Source of the DNA: Halobacteriovoraceae bacterium
Lineage (GTDB): Bacteria; Bdellovibrionota; Bacteriovoracia; Bacteriovoracales; Bacteriovoracaceae
NCBI GenBank assembly: GCA_020635135.1
Contig: JACKAJ010000015.1
Location: 1,488,001-1,552,000 of the forward strand
Direction of reading: 5' to 3'
Length of the DNA: 64,000 nucleotides
This document shows positions 25,351 to 34,009 of this stretch, piece by piece. Under the pieces are notes generated by a model. The model ran no database searches, was not told the origin of the DNA, and saw only the letters and a list, made by a program, of their open reading frames with translations. Made by a program: the position numbers and the translations under genes. How positions within the stretch are numbered: the stretch's first letter is position 1; the number at the start of each line of letters is the position of its first letter.

Positions 25351-25944
25351 ATGGAAGTAAAAACTTCTTATCTCTTTAAAGACCGAAAAGGAAACACGAG
25401 TCTTTCAAGAGATGAAATGAATGGCCTTAAACTTTCACATATTTCGAGAATGAAAGAGCTCGATGAGGCCGAGGCCCTCAATATCGCAGAAGGCTTAGAG
25501 TTTTTGAGAAATTATCGCAAAGATGATTATCTTGAGATTGCCTTTGCCAAAAAACTGCACAAAAAATTGTTTGGCGATGTGTGGAGATGGGCCGGTGAGT
25601 TTAGGAAAACTGAAAAAAATATTGGAATATCTCCTTTTAACATTCAAACGGAACTTTATAAACATCTCGAACAGACCAAGTATTGGATAGAATATGAATC
25701 TTATGACTGGGAAGAGATAGGGGCTCGCTTTCATCATAAACTTGTGTACATACACCCTTTTAGTAACGGGAATGGGCGATGGGCAAGAATTTATACAGAG
25801 TTTCTTTACTGGAAAAATGGAAAATCACCTCCTCTATGGCATCCCGATATGGATCCTGCTATGCGCAGAGAACTCTATATCCATGCTCTTCGCGATGCTG
25901 ATAATAAAAAATTCGATAAATTAAAAAAATTTCTCGATAATTGA
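25351..25944 (+). CDS. Fic-family protein (mobile mystery protein B)
   Basis: This is a 197-aa Fic protein. HPFSNGNGRWAR (residues 135-146) matches the core motif HPFxxGNGRxxR, with His135 as catalytic base and the GNGR loop for nucleotide binding, so AMP (or another NMP) transfer to a target protein is expected. An upstream helix carries ALNIAEG; Glu-Gly resembles the end of the (S/T)xxxE(G/N) inhibitory motif, but Leu stands where Ser/Thr is expected. Start and stop adjoin the HTH gene, forming a toxin-antitoxin-like cassette. The target is unknown. Confidence 0.88.
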   Translation: MEVKTSYLFKDRKGNTSLSRDEMNGLKLSHISRMKELDEAEALNIAEGLEFLRNYRKDDYLEIAFAKKLHKKLFGDVWRWAGEFRKTEKNIGISPFNIQTELYKHLEQTKYWIEYESYDWEEIGARFHHKLVYIHPFSNGNGRWARIYTEFLYWKNGKSPPLWHPDMDPAMRRELYIHALRDADNKKFDKLKKFLDN

Positions 25945-25989
25945 TCGACTTTGTTTTATCCCAAACTCCTGTATTCAGGGGGAGGGTAA

Positions 25990-26031
25990 ATGAAATTAAC
26001 ATGGGTAGTAGTCGTTAGTTCGTTAATTTAA
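25990..26031 (+). CDS. 13-codon frame with strong ribosome site, possible gene remnant
   Basis: GGGGGAGGG precedes ATG 25990 by 3-4 nt and opens MKLTWVVVVSSLI, which looks like the first part of a signal peptide and then stops inside an 18-bp palindrome. It may be the stump of a lost exported-protein gene, cut when the neighbouring minus-strand gene arrived, or a chance feature. Confidence 0.25.
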   Translation: MKLTWVVVVSSLI

Positions 26032-26038
26032 ATTAACG
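26021..26038. terminator. 18-bp AT-rich palindrome at the end of the hydrolase gene
   Basis: CGTTAATTTAAATTAACG is perfectly self-complementary and overlaps the hydrolase stop codon. It could act as a hairpin for either strand, but it has no T-tract and low GC, so termination is uncertain. Confidence 0.3.
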
Positions 26039-28045
26039 ACATGTAACTTTTTCGAGACCATTGTTGAGATATATTTCTATTGATCCAGAAAAGCTAGCAT
26101 CCCTACAGGGAATGAGATAAGTCACTTCTTTCGTTTTGCCATCTTTTGTTCTTTGGAAAGCACCGTGAAGTTTACCACCTGCTTTGATTTTGGGTAATGA
26201 ATCTTGAACTTTAAAAAGTGTGTCACTCGTAACTTTTACTTTTTTGAAACATTCTCTTTTTACATATTCAGACCCAGCAAAACTTGCTCGACAATAATGT
26301 TTAGGAAAATCGAACGGACGAGATTTTCGAGCTCGATGGCGTGGTCTAGTAGAGCGGTTTGGACGTTTACTGATATGATAGCGGGAAGTATTATTAGTAG
26401 CTCGAATTAAAGAACCATAAAATGAATTTAATTCTGATGAATCAAAAATTATTTTTAATGCTGTTAAGTGGGATTTATCCACATCCTTAAACCAGTTGAT
26501 TGGGAAACGAAAAGTCCTTAATATCTGATTATAGTCACTGTATGGTCCACCAACCGTTCCATCGAAAATGTCTACAGAACTTAGTTTGACTTGATTTGAT
26601 TCTCGTCCTGAGTTATCAAGCAAACTTACTGAAAAATCTGTAGGATTTTTAGCAAAGACTTTATGGACGAGATCAAAGTCAATGTATTCAAAATTCGATA
26701 GATTTTTTCCTGTTTCTTGGTCTGCAAAGTGAATTTCCAGAAAACCACCAATTTTTTGAGGTTCAATTAAAGCTGCTGATCGACTTCTAAAATCGTGAAG
26801 GAAAATTTTTTGTTGATGAGCAATACTTATATTTTGACTATTATTTTGATGACCGTAAGTATTTGTTCCAGTGGGGTTTTCAAAATTCTCAATTGTAAAA
26901 AAACTGTTCTCTCTAACATTGGGAACAAATGTTCTTTTGACGGCTGTGTCTCGAGCAAGTGTGTTATCGATCTCACTAAGTGGATCAAATTGACTTAAGA
27001 ATTTGGGATTAGCACCCGAGCCAACTAAACCTCTGAAAAAACCCATGAGGGCAACCGTCCTTATTCTTTTTTGAAGAAGATCTCCTTGAGGTTTTTTCCA
27101 TAAAGGAAGGTGGTTCGTACAACCAGGGCTATCACTTTGTTGCCATTCACTATTATAAAAATTGTGATTTGTTCCCCAAACTAATATTGAGCTTTTAAAG
27201 GTAGAGTCTTTATTAGAATATTTGTTAACCATGCGATCAAAGGGCTTAATCCCTTCTAGGTTAGAAACATCTCCATCACACATAGGGAGTAGTGTTCCCC
27301 AAGGGATTCCATCGGCGTTGAGAACCTCAGAAGTTTGCCCGTCAACGGGTGCTATTTCATACATTGCTTTAATGTCTAAATTGTTAGCTATTTTCTTTTT
27401 CCAAAATCTCGAATTTTGATATTCAAAGAGGGCCCCGCGAATTCCTTCTCCACCTCGAGAGTGACCCATTAAGCCTACTTCAGAAAAATTAATTTTTCCT
27501 TTGAGATCATACTCGATGTATTCAGTTGAACCGCCGTCCTTGTTCCATTGACTCAAGAGTTCTAAATGTTTTAGGATTAAACGCCCTCGGGCAAGATTCA
27601 AGCCTCCGTCGCCAGCAACTCCACCACCACAATTGATACCGAGATTGGCATTAATAGACACAACGAGATACCCCCAGCTTGCTAGTTTACTGGCGACATC
27701 ATCATAGCCGAGGTGATTGGGAACAACGACGTAACCTTCAGGGCATGTTCCTTCATAAGTATAAGTGCAGTCATTATCTATTCGAGGGTTACTTCCATGG
27801 CCACAAGTTGCATGGTTACCATGAAGAAAAATTATGAGAGGCATTGCTGATCGCCTTGAGGTTTTAGGGTGATAGACAGCGGCCCAAAGTTCAGTTTTTC
27901 GATCGTCGAGAACGTCTTTGTAGACTTGAGCAGGGAGCTTGTATTCTTCACGAGCTGTAGCATAGGGCCCCGTAACATCAGGGTTCGGAGCAGCTAGGAT
28001 AGTAAAGGGAATAATAAGTATGGTAATGTAGATTAGTTTTTTCAT
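26033..28045 (-). CDS. Secreted alpha/beta hydrolase
   Basis: This is 670 aa from ATG 28045 (a TTG two codons upstream is in frame). A signal peptide (MKKLIYITILIIPFTILA-A) is followed by an alpha/beta-hydrolase domain: LIIFLHGNHATCGHG (oxyanion-hole region, about 71-85), LGYDDVASKLASWGYLVVSIN, and the nucleophile elbow GHSRGGEG with Ser196. Substrate preference (ester, polyester, lipid) cannot be read. The ~350 C-terminal residues are a separate beta-rich part followed by a Cys-containing basic tail (KHYCRASFAGSEYVKRECF..., IPCRDA, VTCR) that may bind a surface or polymer. No ribosome site is visible; the promoter lies only 8 nt upstream. Confidence 0.8.
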   Translation of the reverse strand: MKKLIYITILIIPFTILAAPNPDVTGPYATAREEYKLPAQVYKDVLDDRKTELWAAVYHPKTSRRSAMPLIIFLHGNHATCGHGSNPRIDNDCTYTYEGTCPEGYVVVPNHLGYDDVASKLASWGYLVVSINANLGINCGGGVAGDGGLNLARGRLILKHLELLSQWNKDGGSTEYIEYDLKGKINFSEVGLMGHSRGGEGIRGALFEYQNSRFWKKKIANNLDIKAMYEIAPVDGQTSEVLNADGIPWGTLLPMCDGDVSNLEGIKPFDRMVNKYSNKDSTFKSSILVWGTNHNFYNSEWQQSDSPGCTNHLPLWKKPQGDLLQKRIRTVALMGFFRGLVGSGANPKFLSQFDPLSEIDNTLARDTAVKRTFVPNVRENSFFTIENFENPTGTNTYGHQNNSQNISIAHQQKIFLHDFRSRSAALIEPQKIGGFLEIHFADQETGKNLSNFEYIDFDLVHKVFAKNPTDFSVSLLDNSGRESNQVKLSSVDIFDGTVGGPYSDYNQILRTFRFPINWFKDVDKSHLTALKIIFDSSELNSFYGSLIRATNNTSRYHISKRPNRSTRPRHRARKSRPFDFPKHYCRASFAGSEYVKRECFKKVKVTSDTLFKVQDSLPKIKAGGKLHGAFQRTKDGKTKEVTYLIPCRDASFSGSIEIYLNNGLEKVTCR

Positions 28046-28053
28046 AATCAAAG

Positions 28054-28082
28054 ATTATGAAGGGGCGAAGGATCATTGTCTA
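28054..28082 (-). promoter_or_regulatory. Candidate sigma70 promoter of the secreted hydrolase
   Basis: On the minus strand TAGACA (28082-28077), a 17-bp spacer and CATAAT (28059-28054) are followed after 8 nt by the ATG. Both boxes match consensus at five of six positions. The leader would be a few nt at most. Confidence 0.45.
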
Positions 28083-28113
28083 TTAAAGGGAATATATTTA
28101 AAGGAGTGATTTT

Positions 28114-28680
28114 ATGATAAAGCTTTTTGGCTCACAGGCTTCACCGTACGTTCGACGAATTCGCTTAATGCTCAACGAAGATAAATATGAATTTATAAAA
28201 ATAGATATCTTTTCGAAAGAAGGGCAAAAAGAACTTTCACGTTATACGCAAACGAAAAGAGTTCCAGTACTTGTCGATGGTGAACAGGTCATTTGGGATT
28301 CTTATTTAATAACGAAATATTTATTGAATCGTCCTTTAACGATAGAAGAAGAGAAAAAACTTATCCTCATAAATGAAGCAAACGATTCTGGTATCGTTCT
28401 TTTTCAAATGAAACGTTTTGATCTCGACCCTAATCACAAAAATATTTATTCTAAAATTCAGGAAAAAAGAATTGCAGGCATCCTTGAACTTTTTAATGAA
28501 GAGTATGGCTCACGAGAATTCAAATGGGATCTTGAAGAGCAATGGCTTTACTGCATGCTGGATTGGTTTAAATATCGAGAAGTTTTCGCTTGGGAAGATA
28601 GTTTCCCCAATTTAAAAAGGTTTTATACGGCAAGTTGCAACAAAAAGGGTGTTTCCGAGACCGCCCCTCAAATGCAATAA
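28114..28680 (+). CDS. Glutathione S-transferase-like protein
   Basis: The 188-aa cytoplasmic protein has a thioredoxin-like GST N-terminal domain: IKLFGSQASPYVRRIRLMLNE carries the beta-alpha start with Ser (SPYVRR) where the catalytic residue is usually found, VPVLVDGEQVIWDSYLITKYL carries the cis-Pro and the glutathione gamma-Glu binding 'DS' pair. The C-terminal helical half is short and diverged. AAAGGAG precedes the ATG. A glutathione-dependent role is inferred from fold only. Confidence 0.8.
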   Translation: MIKLFGSQASPYVRRIRLMLNEDKYEFIKIDIFSKEGQKELSRYTQTKRVPVLVDGEQVIWDSYLITKYLLNRPLTIEEEKKLILINEANDSGIVLFQMKRFDLDPNHKNIYSKIQEKRIAGILELFNEEYGSREFKWDLEEQWLYCMLDWFKYREVFAWEDSFPNLKRFYTASCNKKGVSETAPQMQ

Positions 28681-28788
28681 GCGCAACGCAATAAACCGAA
28701 AGCTTGAAAATATTTCAGGGGTTTCACAAAATTTGATTTTCAGATTCTTTGTGCTAAAAATCCCCATAACTTTAAGAGGGGATTAAAT

Positions 28789-29184
28789 ATGCGATTACTT
28801 ATCGGGATTGTTTTACTCACAGTTATTCTTGGAATGCAAAGTTCTAAAGCTCAAGAAATGGATGTTTATTGTGAAACAGGAGATCCTGCAGGTGTTGGTC
28901 CTAATCTCAGTATGCAAATTTATGATAAGTCTGAAAGCTATACAGCAGATGTGAGTTTAAACATTCATTCAGTTTACCCAGAGTACGGGGCACCCAATAC
29001 GAGTATCCTTAGAAATAATCTGTTAGTAAAAGATTCAGTTGCGAATGGTATGGAAGTCTATGAAGTTAAGGTGACTGAAAATTACGGAATTATTCTTTAT
29101 ACTGATCGTGAAGATTATTCCGCTGAAGTGGTAAGCTTAAAAAATAAGTTTGATCCAATTTGGCTTTCTTGCGATTCATTCTAG
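28789..29184 (+). CDS. Small exported protein of unknown function
   Basis: The 131-aa protein has a signal peptide (MRLLIGIVLLTVILGMQSSKA-Q) and a beta-rich acidic mature part with two Cys close to its ends (VYCETGD and LSCDSF), likely a disulfide. AAGAGGGGA precedes the ATG. A possible promoter, TTGATT (28733) and TAAAAA (28755) with a 16-bp spacer, lies upstream. Family not recognised. Confidence 0.6.
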   Translation: MRLLIGIVLLTVILGMQSSKAQEMDVYCETGDPAGVGPNLSMQIYDKSESYTADVSLNIHSVYPEYGAPNTSILRNNLLVKDSVANGMEVYEVKVTENYGIILYTDREDYSAEVVSLKNKFDPIWLSCDSF

Positions 29185-29192
29185 AACACCTC

Positions 29193-29582
29193 CTAGATTA
29201 GAAAACTTGTTACGTAATTAATCAATCGACAAATGATTGTGAGATAGCCAAGCTTTAAGTGATAAGGCCGCAATCCTCTTTTTTGGTTATTAAGCAATTG
29301 CCAACCAGAATAAAGTAAGAAGAAATATAAAAGAGTGCAAAGCACTGAAACCGCAATATGGAAGTTGAGCAGAGTTGTGTTTCTTTCCATATGAATTGCT
29401 TGATCGATGGCATGTCGAGAGAGTTCAATCTGTAAAACGAGCACGATATCCCAAATGATTCCAACTCTCATCAGAAATGCATGTTTCTTTCTTTGTTTTC
29501 TCTTAAAAAAACCAGTGAGAAGGATGGCAACGATTATAGTTGATTGAATAAAAAATATAATTGATAGCCAGTCGTATTTCAT
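29193..29582 (-). CDS. Small integral membrane protein (four helices)
   Basis: This is 129 aa from ATG 29582, preceded by GGAAGGA; a longer in-frame start exists at 29678 but has no ribosome site. Four hydrophobic segments are visible (IIFFIQSTIIVAILLTGFF, VGIIWDIVLVLQIELS, FHIAVSVLCTLLYFFLLYSGW, LGYLTIICRLINYVTSFLI). Histidines sit near helix ends (SRHAIDQAIHME, NFHIAV). The pattern recalls small heme/copper-oxidase-associated membrane proteins of the DUF420 kind, but I cannot confirm that. Confidence 0.6.
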   Translation of the reverse strand: MKYDWLSIIFFIQSTIIVAILLTGFFKRKQRKKHAFLMRVGIIWDIVLVLQIELSRHAIDQAIHMERNTTLLNFHIAVSVLCTLLYFFLLYSGWQLLNNQKRGLRPYHLKLGYLTIICRLINYVTSFLI

Positions 29583-29693
29583 ATTGAGTCCTTCCGGTCG
29601 GTAAAATTTTCCCAAATTTAGTACTTGCATGATTCTCTCAAGAAAATCAAGCCAAATCTCGAATAGGATCTTATACAACAGAGAGATTAGGTG

Positions 29694-30635
29694 ATGGGAA
29701 AGAAAATTTCATTTTATTTAGAATCGTCACAACGCTTGGAAGATATTCAACACTATCTTGAGGCTCTCGACAAAGGTCCCGTTTATTGGGAAAGCAGTCT
29801 TAATGAAATATATCTCAATATACATACACTAAAAGGGTATGCGGATCTTTTTGGAAAAAAGAATGCCACGGAAGCATTTCATGAAGTGGAAAGTTATATA
29901 GAAGCGAGCTTAAAGCGTGATAAAAAAATTGCTGAAAATCAAATTGCTACTATCAAATCAGCACTTTATCCAATATTAATAAAATTTTCGACGAATGAAG
30001 ATCTCGATGTTGAACAGTTTAAAGAAGTTAAAAATATCTTGAAGTTGCAAAAAAAAATATCACAAAAAAGTAAACCTTGGTTCATTGATAGAGAATCCTC
30101 AATGCGAACTCTTTCATCTGTAGATGAATTGAAAAAATTCACGACAAGAGTTTGTCTGTTTTTTGAAAGATCAACTCATAAAAAGATATCTTTAAAACTA
30201 GATCTTGAAGAATCAGGGTTAACAAAACATGAATTTCCCTTGGTTCAAGAAATAATTTTTCATCTGGTAAAGAATTCGATAGAGCATTCTGGTAAAAATA
30301 AAATGGTTTTAAAATTTTCTTTGAAAAAAACAAATTATTTTAAAACGATGACATATCAAGATAATGGAGATGGTATCAATGTCACTGCTCTGAAAAAGAA
30401 ATTAGTTTCTCAAAAAATCTTGCCTGAAAATGAAGTAGAAAAATTATCACCTAAAGATATAATTCTCCTTCTTTATAAAAACAAAATAAGCTCAAAGGAT
30501 CAAAAAAATTTTCGATCAGGTAGAGGTTTAGGAATGAATATTCTCTATCGCGATATTCAAAAACTGGAAGGACAACTCGAAGTGGATCTTTCTCAGCCTG
30601 GGTTTAGTATAAAGTTTAAATGGCCATCTCGCTAG
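29694..30635 (+). CDS. Hpt-HATPase protein, minimal CheA-like histidine kinase
   Basis: This is 313 aa from ATG 29694 (a GTG lies one codon upstream). The N-terminal ~105 residues form an Hpt domain with the HTLKG phosphorylation motif (His44). A short linker leads to a GHKL ATPase domain with N box HLVKNSIEHS, G1 DNGDGIN and G2 GRGLGMN. CheA's dimerization domain and CheW-like regulatory domain are absent, and so is a sensor domain. It may be a cytoplasmic phosphorelay kinase that receives signals through a partner. Its 3' end overlaps xth by 20 nt. Confidence 0.82.
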   Translation: MGKKISFYLESSQRLEDIQHYLEALDKGPVYWESSLNEIYLNIHTLKGYADLFGKKNATEAFHEVESYIEASLKRDKKIAENQIATIKSALYPILIKFSTNEDLDVEQFKEVKNILKLQKKISQKSKPWFIDRESSMRTLSSVDELKKFTTRVCLFFERSTHKKISLKLDLEESGLTKHEFPLVQEIIFHLVKNSIEHSGKNKMVLKFSLKKTNYFKTMTYQDNGDGINVTALKKKLVSQKILPENEVEKLSPKDIILLLYKNKISSKDQKNFRSGRGLGMNILYRDIQKLEGQLEVDLSQPGFSIKFKWPSR

Positions 30636-31401
30636 AGAGAGTGAGTTCAACGGGACAGTGATCTGAACCTTCAATTTTATTTAAATAACGGCATTGATCA
30701 ACAGAGCTCATTCCTTTTTGGGAAATAAAGAAATAGTCTATTCGCCATCCAATATTTCTCTCTCGACAATTGTTTCGATAAGTCCACCATGAGTAAACAT
30801 CTTTTTTCTTGGGATAAAGTTCTCGAAAGCAATCCGCATTTCCCTCTTGGATAAACTGATCGATCCACTGGCGTTCAATTTCTAAAAACCCTGTGGTGTT
30901 TTTATTGGACTTTGGATTGGAGAGATCAACTTTATGGTGAGCTGTATTGTAGTCCCCACAGACGATTACGGGTTTTTTATTTTTTTTAGTCAATTCTGCA
31001 ACTTTTTTACTGATGGCCTGGCAATATTCAAGCTTATAGGGAACGCGCGAGAGATCGCGGCTTCCATTGGGAAAATAACAGTTAAGCAAAATAAAATCTT
31101 TGAAGTGATGAATGAGAGTTCTTCCCTCGCAATCAAATTTGGGTAATCCTAGACCCATCTCTGTTTTGGTGGGAGCTTTTTTAAATAATGTCATAACTCC
31201 CGAATATCCTTTTCTTTCAGCTGGATAAGCGACATATTCAAACTTCGAAATGTTTTTTATTTCTTCTGGAATTTGATCTTCAGTCGCCTTGATCTCTTGT
31301 AAACAGATTATGGAGGCTTTTGTTTTCTTTAACCATTCGGGAAATCCCTTTTTGGCCACCGCGCGAATACCATTAATATTCCAAGTGATTAATTGAGTCA
31401 T
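30616..31401 (-). CDS. xth: Exodeoxyribonuclease III / AP endonuclease
   Basis: This is a 261-aa enzyme of the Mg-dependent EEP nuclease family; it cuts 5' to abasic sites and removes 3' blocks in base-excision repair. Motifs in order: TWNINGIRA (Asn7), CLQEIKA (metal-binding Glu), GDYNTAHHKVDLSNPKSN (catalytic Asp/Asn region), WWTYRNNCRERNIGWRIDYFF and GSDHCPVELTL (catalytic Asp-His). Complete and of normal length. It converges with the Hpt/HATPase gene, overlapping 20 nt. Confidence 0.95.
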   Translation of the reverse strand: MTQLITWNINGIRAVAKKGFPEWLKKTKASIICLQEIKATEDQIPEEIKNISKFEYVAYPAERKGYSGVMTLFKKAPTKTEMGLGLPKFDCEGRTLIHHFKDFILLNCYFPNGSRDLSRVPYKLEYCQAISKKVAELTKKNKKPVIVCGDYNTAHHKVDLSNPKSNKNTTGFLEIERQWIDQFIQEGNADCFRELYPKKKDVYSWWTYRNNCRERNIGWRIDYFFISQKGMSSVDQCRYLNKIEGSDHCPVELTLSSEMAI

Positions 31402-31475
31402 ATTGAAACTAACCTTTTTTTAGTAATTGATGTATTGTAATAGAGGTCGCTTCATTTTTAAAAGGGAGAACAGCC

Positions 31476-31982
31476 TTGGGAAAAATTTATTTTATTCGGC
31501 ATGGAATAGCAGAGGATCGAGATAAGTGGAACGAGCTAGGATATTCAGATAAAGATCGACCTTTGACAGAAAAGGGTAAGAAGCGATTTAAAAAGTTTAC
31601 TAAAAAGTTGAAAAAGCACGGAATAGAAATCGATAAAATTTTTACAAGTGAATATCTCAGGGCCATGGAAACTGCTGAGATTCTTCAAAATGTTTTTGAA
31701 GGGTCTGAACTGACTGTAGAAAAAACTTTTAATCACGGTACTAAAATCGAACAGATGAAGGAGACGTTGGATCAATTGCGAGGAAAACATAATATTGCTT
31801 TTGTTGGACACGAGCCAGAATTGTCTTCGCTCCTATCATTCGTTATCACGGGACAAAAAGATCATGCTCTCAATTTTGTATTCAAAAAAGGTGGGGTAGC
31901 TGAATTAGAGTTTGAATATAACACTTATCAGTTAAATTTCTTTTTAAGTCCTAAGCTATTGCTTAACTCAGAATTTAAATAA
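31476..31982 (+). CDS. sixA: Phosphohistidine phosphatase SixA-like
   Basis: This is a 168-aa protein of the histidine-phosphatase superfamily. The start is TTG at 31476, supported by AAAGGGAG 7-8 nt upstream. IYFIRHGIAED holds the catalytic RHG, LTEKGKKR follows as usual, IFTSEYLRAMETAEIL has the second phosphate-binding Arg, and FVGHEPELSSLLSFV holds the second His. SixA removes phosphate from Hpt domains; an Hpt-containing gene lies 0.8 kb upstream, so a functional link is tempting but unproven. Confidence 0.88.
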   Translation: MGKIYFIRHGIAEDRDKWNELGYSDKDRPLTEKGKKRFKKFTKKLKKHGIEIDKIFTSEYLRAMETAEILQNVFEGSELTVEKTFNHGTKIEQMKETLDQLRGKHNIAFVGHEPELSSLLSFVITGQKDHALNFVFKKGGVAELEFEYNTYQLNFFLSPKLLLNSEFK

Positions 31983-32826
31983 TAAGGTGCATTTCTTTAA
32001 GTTTCTGGAGAAGCTTTTCCCTAACACTCTCAGGGTGATTGCTTAGCCCATGAGTGTGAAGCTCTGCTTTGAGAGTCCACAATTCGACTGGTCCCCCTAG
32101 TTTTTCCTGATAGCTGAGAGCCCCTTGGTAGGGGACAACTGGATCGTTTTCACTGTGTATGATAATGGCAGGTGTTTTTATCTTGGAGAGAAGTTTTTGA
32201 GGGGCCATCTCATCTGAGATGATCACAAAGGCTAGAGGGCTCAGGAGAAATGTTAGCCAATGGCTTTTGAGTTTTTGAAAAGCGATGTCTTGATAAGAGG
32301 TGAAAGAACTGTCGATAATTAAAAGTTTAACAGCCTCAGCGTCTTTAAAATCAACCAAGCCCCGGGTGGCCACGGCCCCGCCTAAACTTTGGGCGAGGAC
32401 AAAAAGGGGCTTCTTAAATTTTTTGGCATAGGTATCGGCGTATTGATAAAAAGCGAGAGAATCGAGGTAAGTTCCTTTTTGATTCGCTTGCCCACTAGAT
32501 TTTCCGTATCCACGATAATCGAATATGATCACCTCGACTCCATGTTCCACTAACCAAGCAGAAGCAATAAAATGAGAACTTAGATTTTGTGCATTGCCGT
32601 GAAAGTGGAGGGCAATGGAGGTGGTTTTTTTATTTTTGGGTCTAAGATGCCAGAGGTGAAGCTCCTCCCCATCTTGAGTCTTAATAAATTTTTCTTCGTA
32701 GGGAATTTTAAAATGATCGGGCGTTGCATAAACAATTTTATTAGGGTAGTAGAACAAGTGACTACATGAAAGTAATGAAATGCAGGCTAGTAAGAGTAAA
32801 ATAAGGTTTTTTATTCTGTCACGCAC
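31975..32826 (-). CDS. Alpha/beta hydrolase, predicted lipoprotein
   Basis: This encodes 283 aa from a GTG start. A lipoprotein signal (MRDRIKNLILLLLACISLLSC-S, Cys21) precedes an alpha/beta-hydrolase fold: ALHFHGNAQNLSSH (oxyanion region), FDYRGYGKSSG, nucleophile elbow LAQSLGGAVA (Ser), IIHSENDPVVPYQGAL (Asp region) and HTHGLSNHPE (His). This matches BEM46/ABHD13-type hydrolases found anchored in envelopes. Substrate unknown. It overlaps sixA by 8 nt at the 3' ends. Confidence 0.85.
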   Translation of the reverse strand: MRDRIKNLILLLLACISLLSCSHLFYYPNKIVYATPDHFKIPYEEKFIKTQDGEELHLWHLRPKNKKTTSIALHFHGNAQNLSSHFIASAWLVEHGVEVIIFDYRGYGKSSGQANQKGTYLDSLAFYQYADTYAKKFKKPLFVLAQSLGGAVATRGLVDFKDAEAVKLLIIDSSFTSYQDIAFQKLKSHWLTFLLSPLAFVIISDEMAPQKLLSKIKTPAIIIHSENDPVVPYQGALSYQEKLGGPVELWTLKAELHTHGLSNHPESVREKLLQKLKEMHLII

Positions 32827-32917
32827 TTTTTTATCGATTTTTTAAAATCATAGGTGTATATGTGTAGGTTCATATTGCAGGCATTTCAATACATTGACAA
32901 ATGTGAGAGGGGTAGTT

Positions 32918-33316
32918 TTGAGTACATCGAATATTACTGAAAAGCAGGCGAAAAAATGGATTAATGCAGGTGTTGCAGTAACTTGCATCATCATGTTTTA
33001 TGTCCTGACGAGATTTTTTCTCCAGATAAGTGAATGGTTCGAATTGGAAGCCAGACTGCCTTATTATGCCCAGGCTTCGCAAGGTCTCTCAGCTCTTGTG
33101 AGTTTAGCGGCTTTTATTGTGACAGTGAGACATCCCGTTTCCTCTAAATATTTAGCGGAAGCTTTTGGAGAGCTAGTCAAAGTTGTTTTCCCTGATAGAA
33201 ACGAAACCATGAATATGACTTTTAAAATTATGATTCTGGTGACGATTGTGGGCTTTATCTTGGGATTTTTTGACTGGGGAAGTGGGTACTTAATGAGTCT
33301 ACTGCCTCAAATGTAG
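32918..33316 (+). CDS. secE: Protein translocase subunit SecE
   Basis: SecE is an essential SecYEG translocon subunit. TTG at 32918 is chosen because AGAGGGG lies 6-12 nt upstream; an in-frame TTG at 32894 has no ribosome site. The 132-aa protein has three membrane helices (AGVAVTCIIMFYVLTRFFLQI, GLSALVSLAAFIVTV, IMILVTIVGFILGFFDW), the long E. coli-type form. The conserved amphipathic segment YLAEAFGELVKVVFPDRNETMNMT precedes the last helix. nusG follows after 24 nt, the normal order. Confidence 0.93.
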   Translation: MSTSNITEKQAKKWINAGVAVTCIIMFYVLTRFFLQISEWFELEARLPYYAQASQGLSALVSLAAFIVTVRHPVSSKYLAEAFGELVKVVFPDRNETMNMTFKIMILVTIVGFILGFFDWGSGYLMSLLPQM

Positions 33317-33340
33317 TGTTTAAGCTTTTAAGGAATAACC

Positions 33341-33997
33341 ATGAACGATAAGACAAAAATAGAAGAAAACGCAAAAGAAGAAATTGAAAATGTTGAAGCA
33401 GTTGATGAAACAACTGATGAATCAGCCAAAGCGGGTAAAGAAGGATTGCTGGCCACTGGGGAAGCTCCTGAATTTAAATGGTATGTCGTCCATGTTTTGA
33501 GTGGTTTTGAGCACAGAGTCAAAAAAACCTTGGTTGAACGAATCGTCAACCACAAGCTTACGGAATATTTTGCTGAAGTTTTTCTTCCTGAAGAAGAAGT
33601 GACTGCCAATGTGAAGGGCAAGAAGAGAAACATGAAGAAAAAGTTTTTTCCAGGCTATCTCTTGATAAAGATGGTTTTGAATGATAAAACGTGGCACTTA
33701 GTCAAGGATACCGATAAAATTACTTCTTTTGTTAGTGGGGATCGCAATAAGCCAACTCCCATTAGTGAAAAAGAAGCATCGTATCTTCTTGGCCAAGCGG
33801 AAGAAGGCTTTAAGCAAGTTAAAACAACAGCAAGCTTTTCGGAAGGCGATTCAGTTAAAGTTATTGAAGGACCTTTTGCTTCATTTGTCGGAACAGTGGA
33901 AGCTGTTAGTGATAAAGGGAAGTTAAAGGTAAACGTTTCAATATTTGGTCGACCAACTCCTGTGGAGTTGGATTTCTCGCAAGTAGAGAAAGCTTAA
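33341..33997 (+). CDS. nusG: Transcription termination/antitermination protein NusG
   Basis: NusG binds RNA polymerase through its NGN domain and Rho or ribosomal S10 through its KOW domain. The 218-aa protein has an extra ~45-residue acidic, low-complexity N-terminus (NDKTKIEENAKEEIENVEAVDETTDES...) before the NGN domain starting WYVVHVLSGFEHRVKKTL. The KOW motif is in FSEGDSVKVIEGPFASFVGTVEAV. AAGGA precedes the ATG. It is followed by rplK after 12 nt. Confidence 0.96.
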   Translation: MNDKTKIEENAKEEIENVEAVDETTDESAKAGKEGLLATGEAPEFKWYVVHVLSGFEHRVKKTLVERIVNHKLTEYFAEVFLPEEEVTANVKGKKRNMKKKFFPGYLLIKMVLNDKTWHLVKDTDKITSFVSGDRNKPTPISEKEASYLLGQAEEGFKQVKTTASFSEGDSVKVIEGPFASFVGTVEAVSDKGKLKVNVSIFGRPTPVELDFSQVEKA

Positions 33998-34009
33998 GAG
34001 GGAATAGAA

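Noticed and set aside
32894..32899. TTGACA, a perfect -35 box, at the start of the secE region
   Set aside because: The sequence 17 bp downstream is TTTGAG, not a -10, and it overlaps the coding start area.
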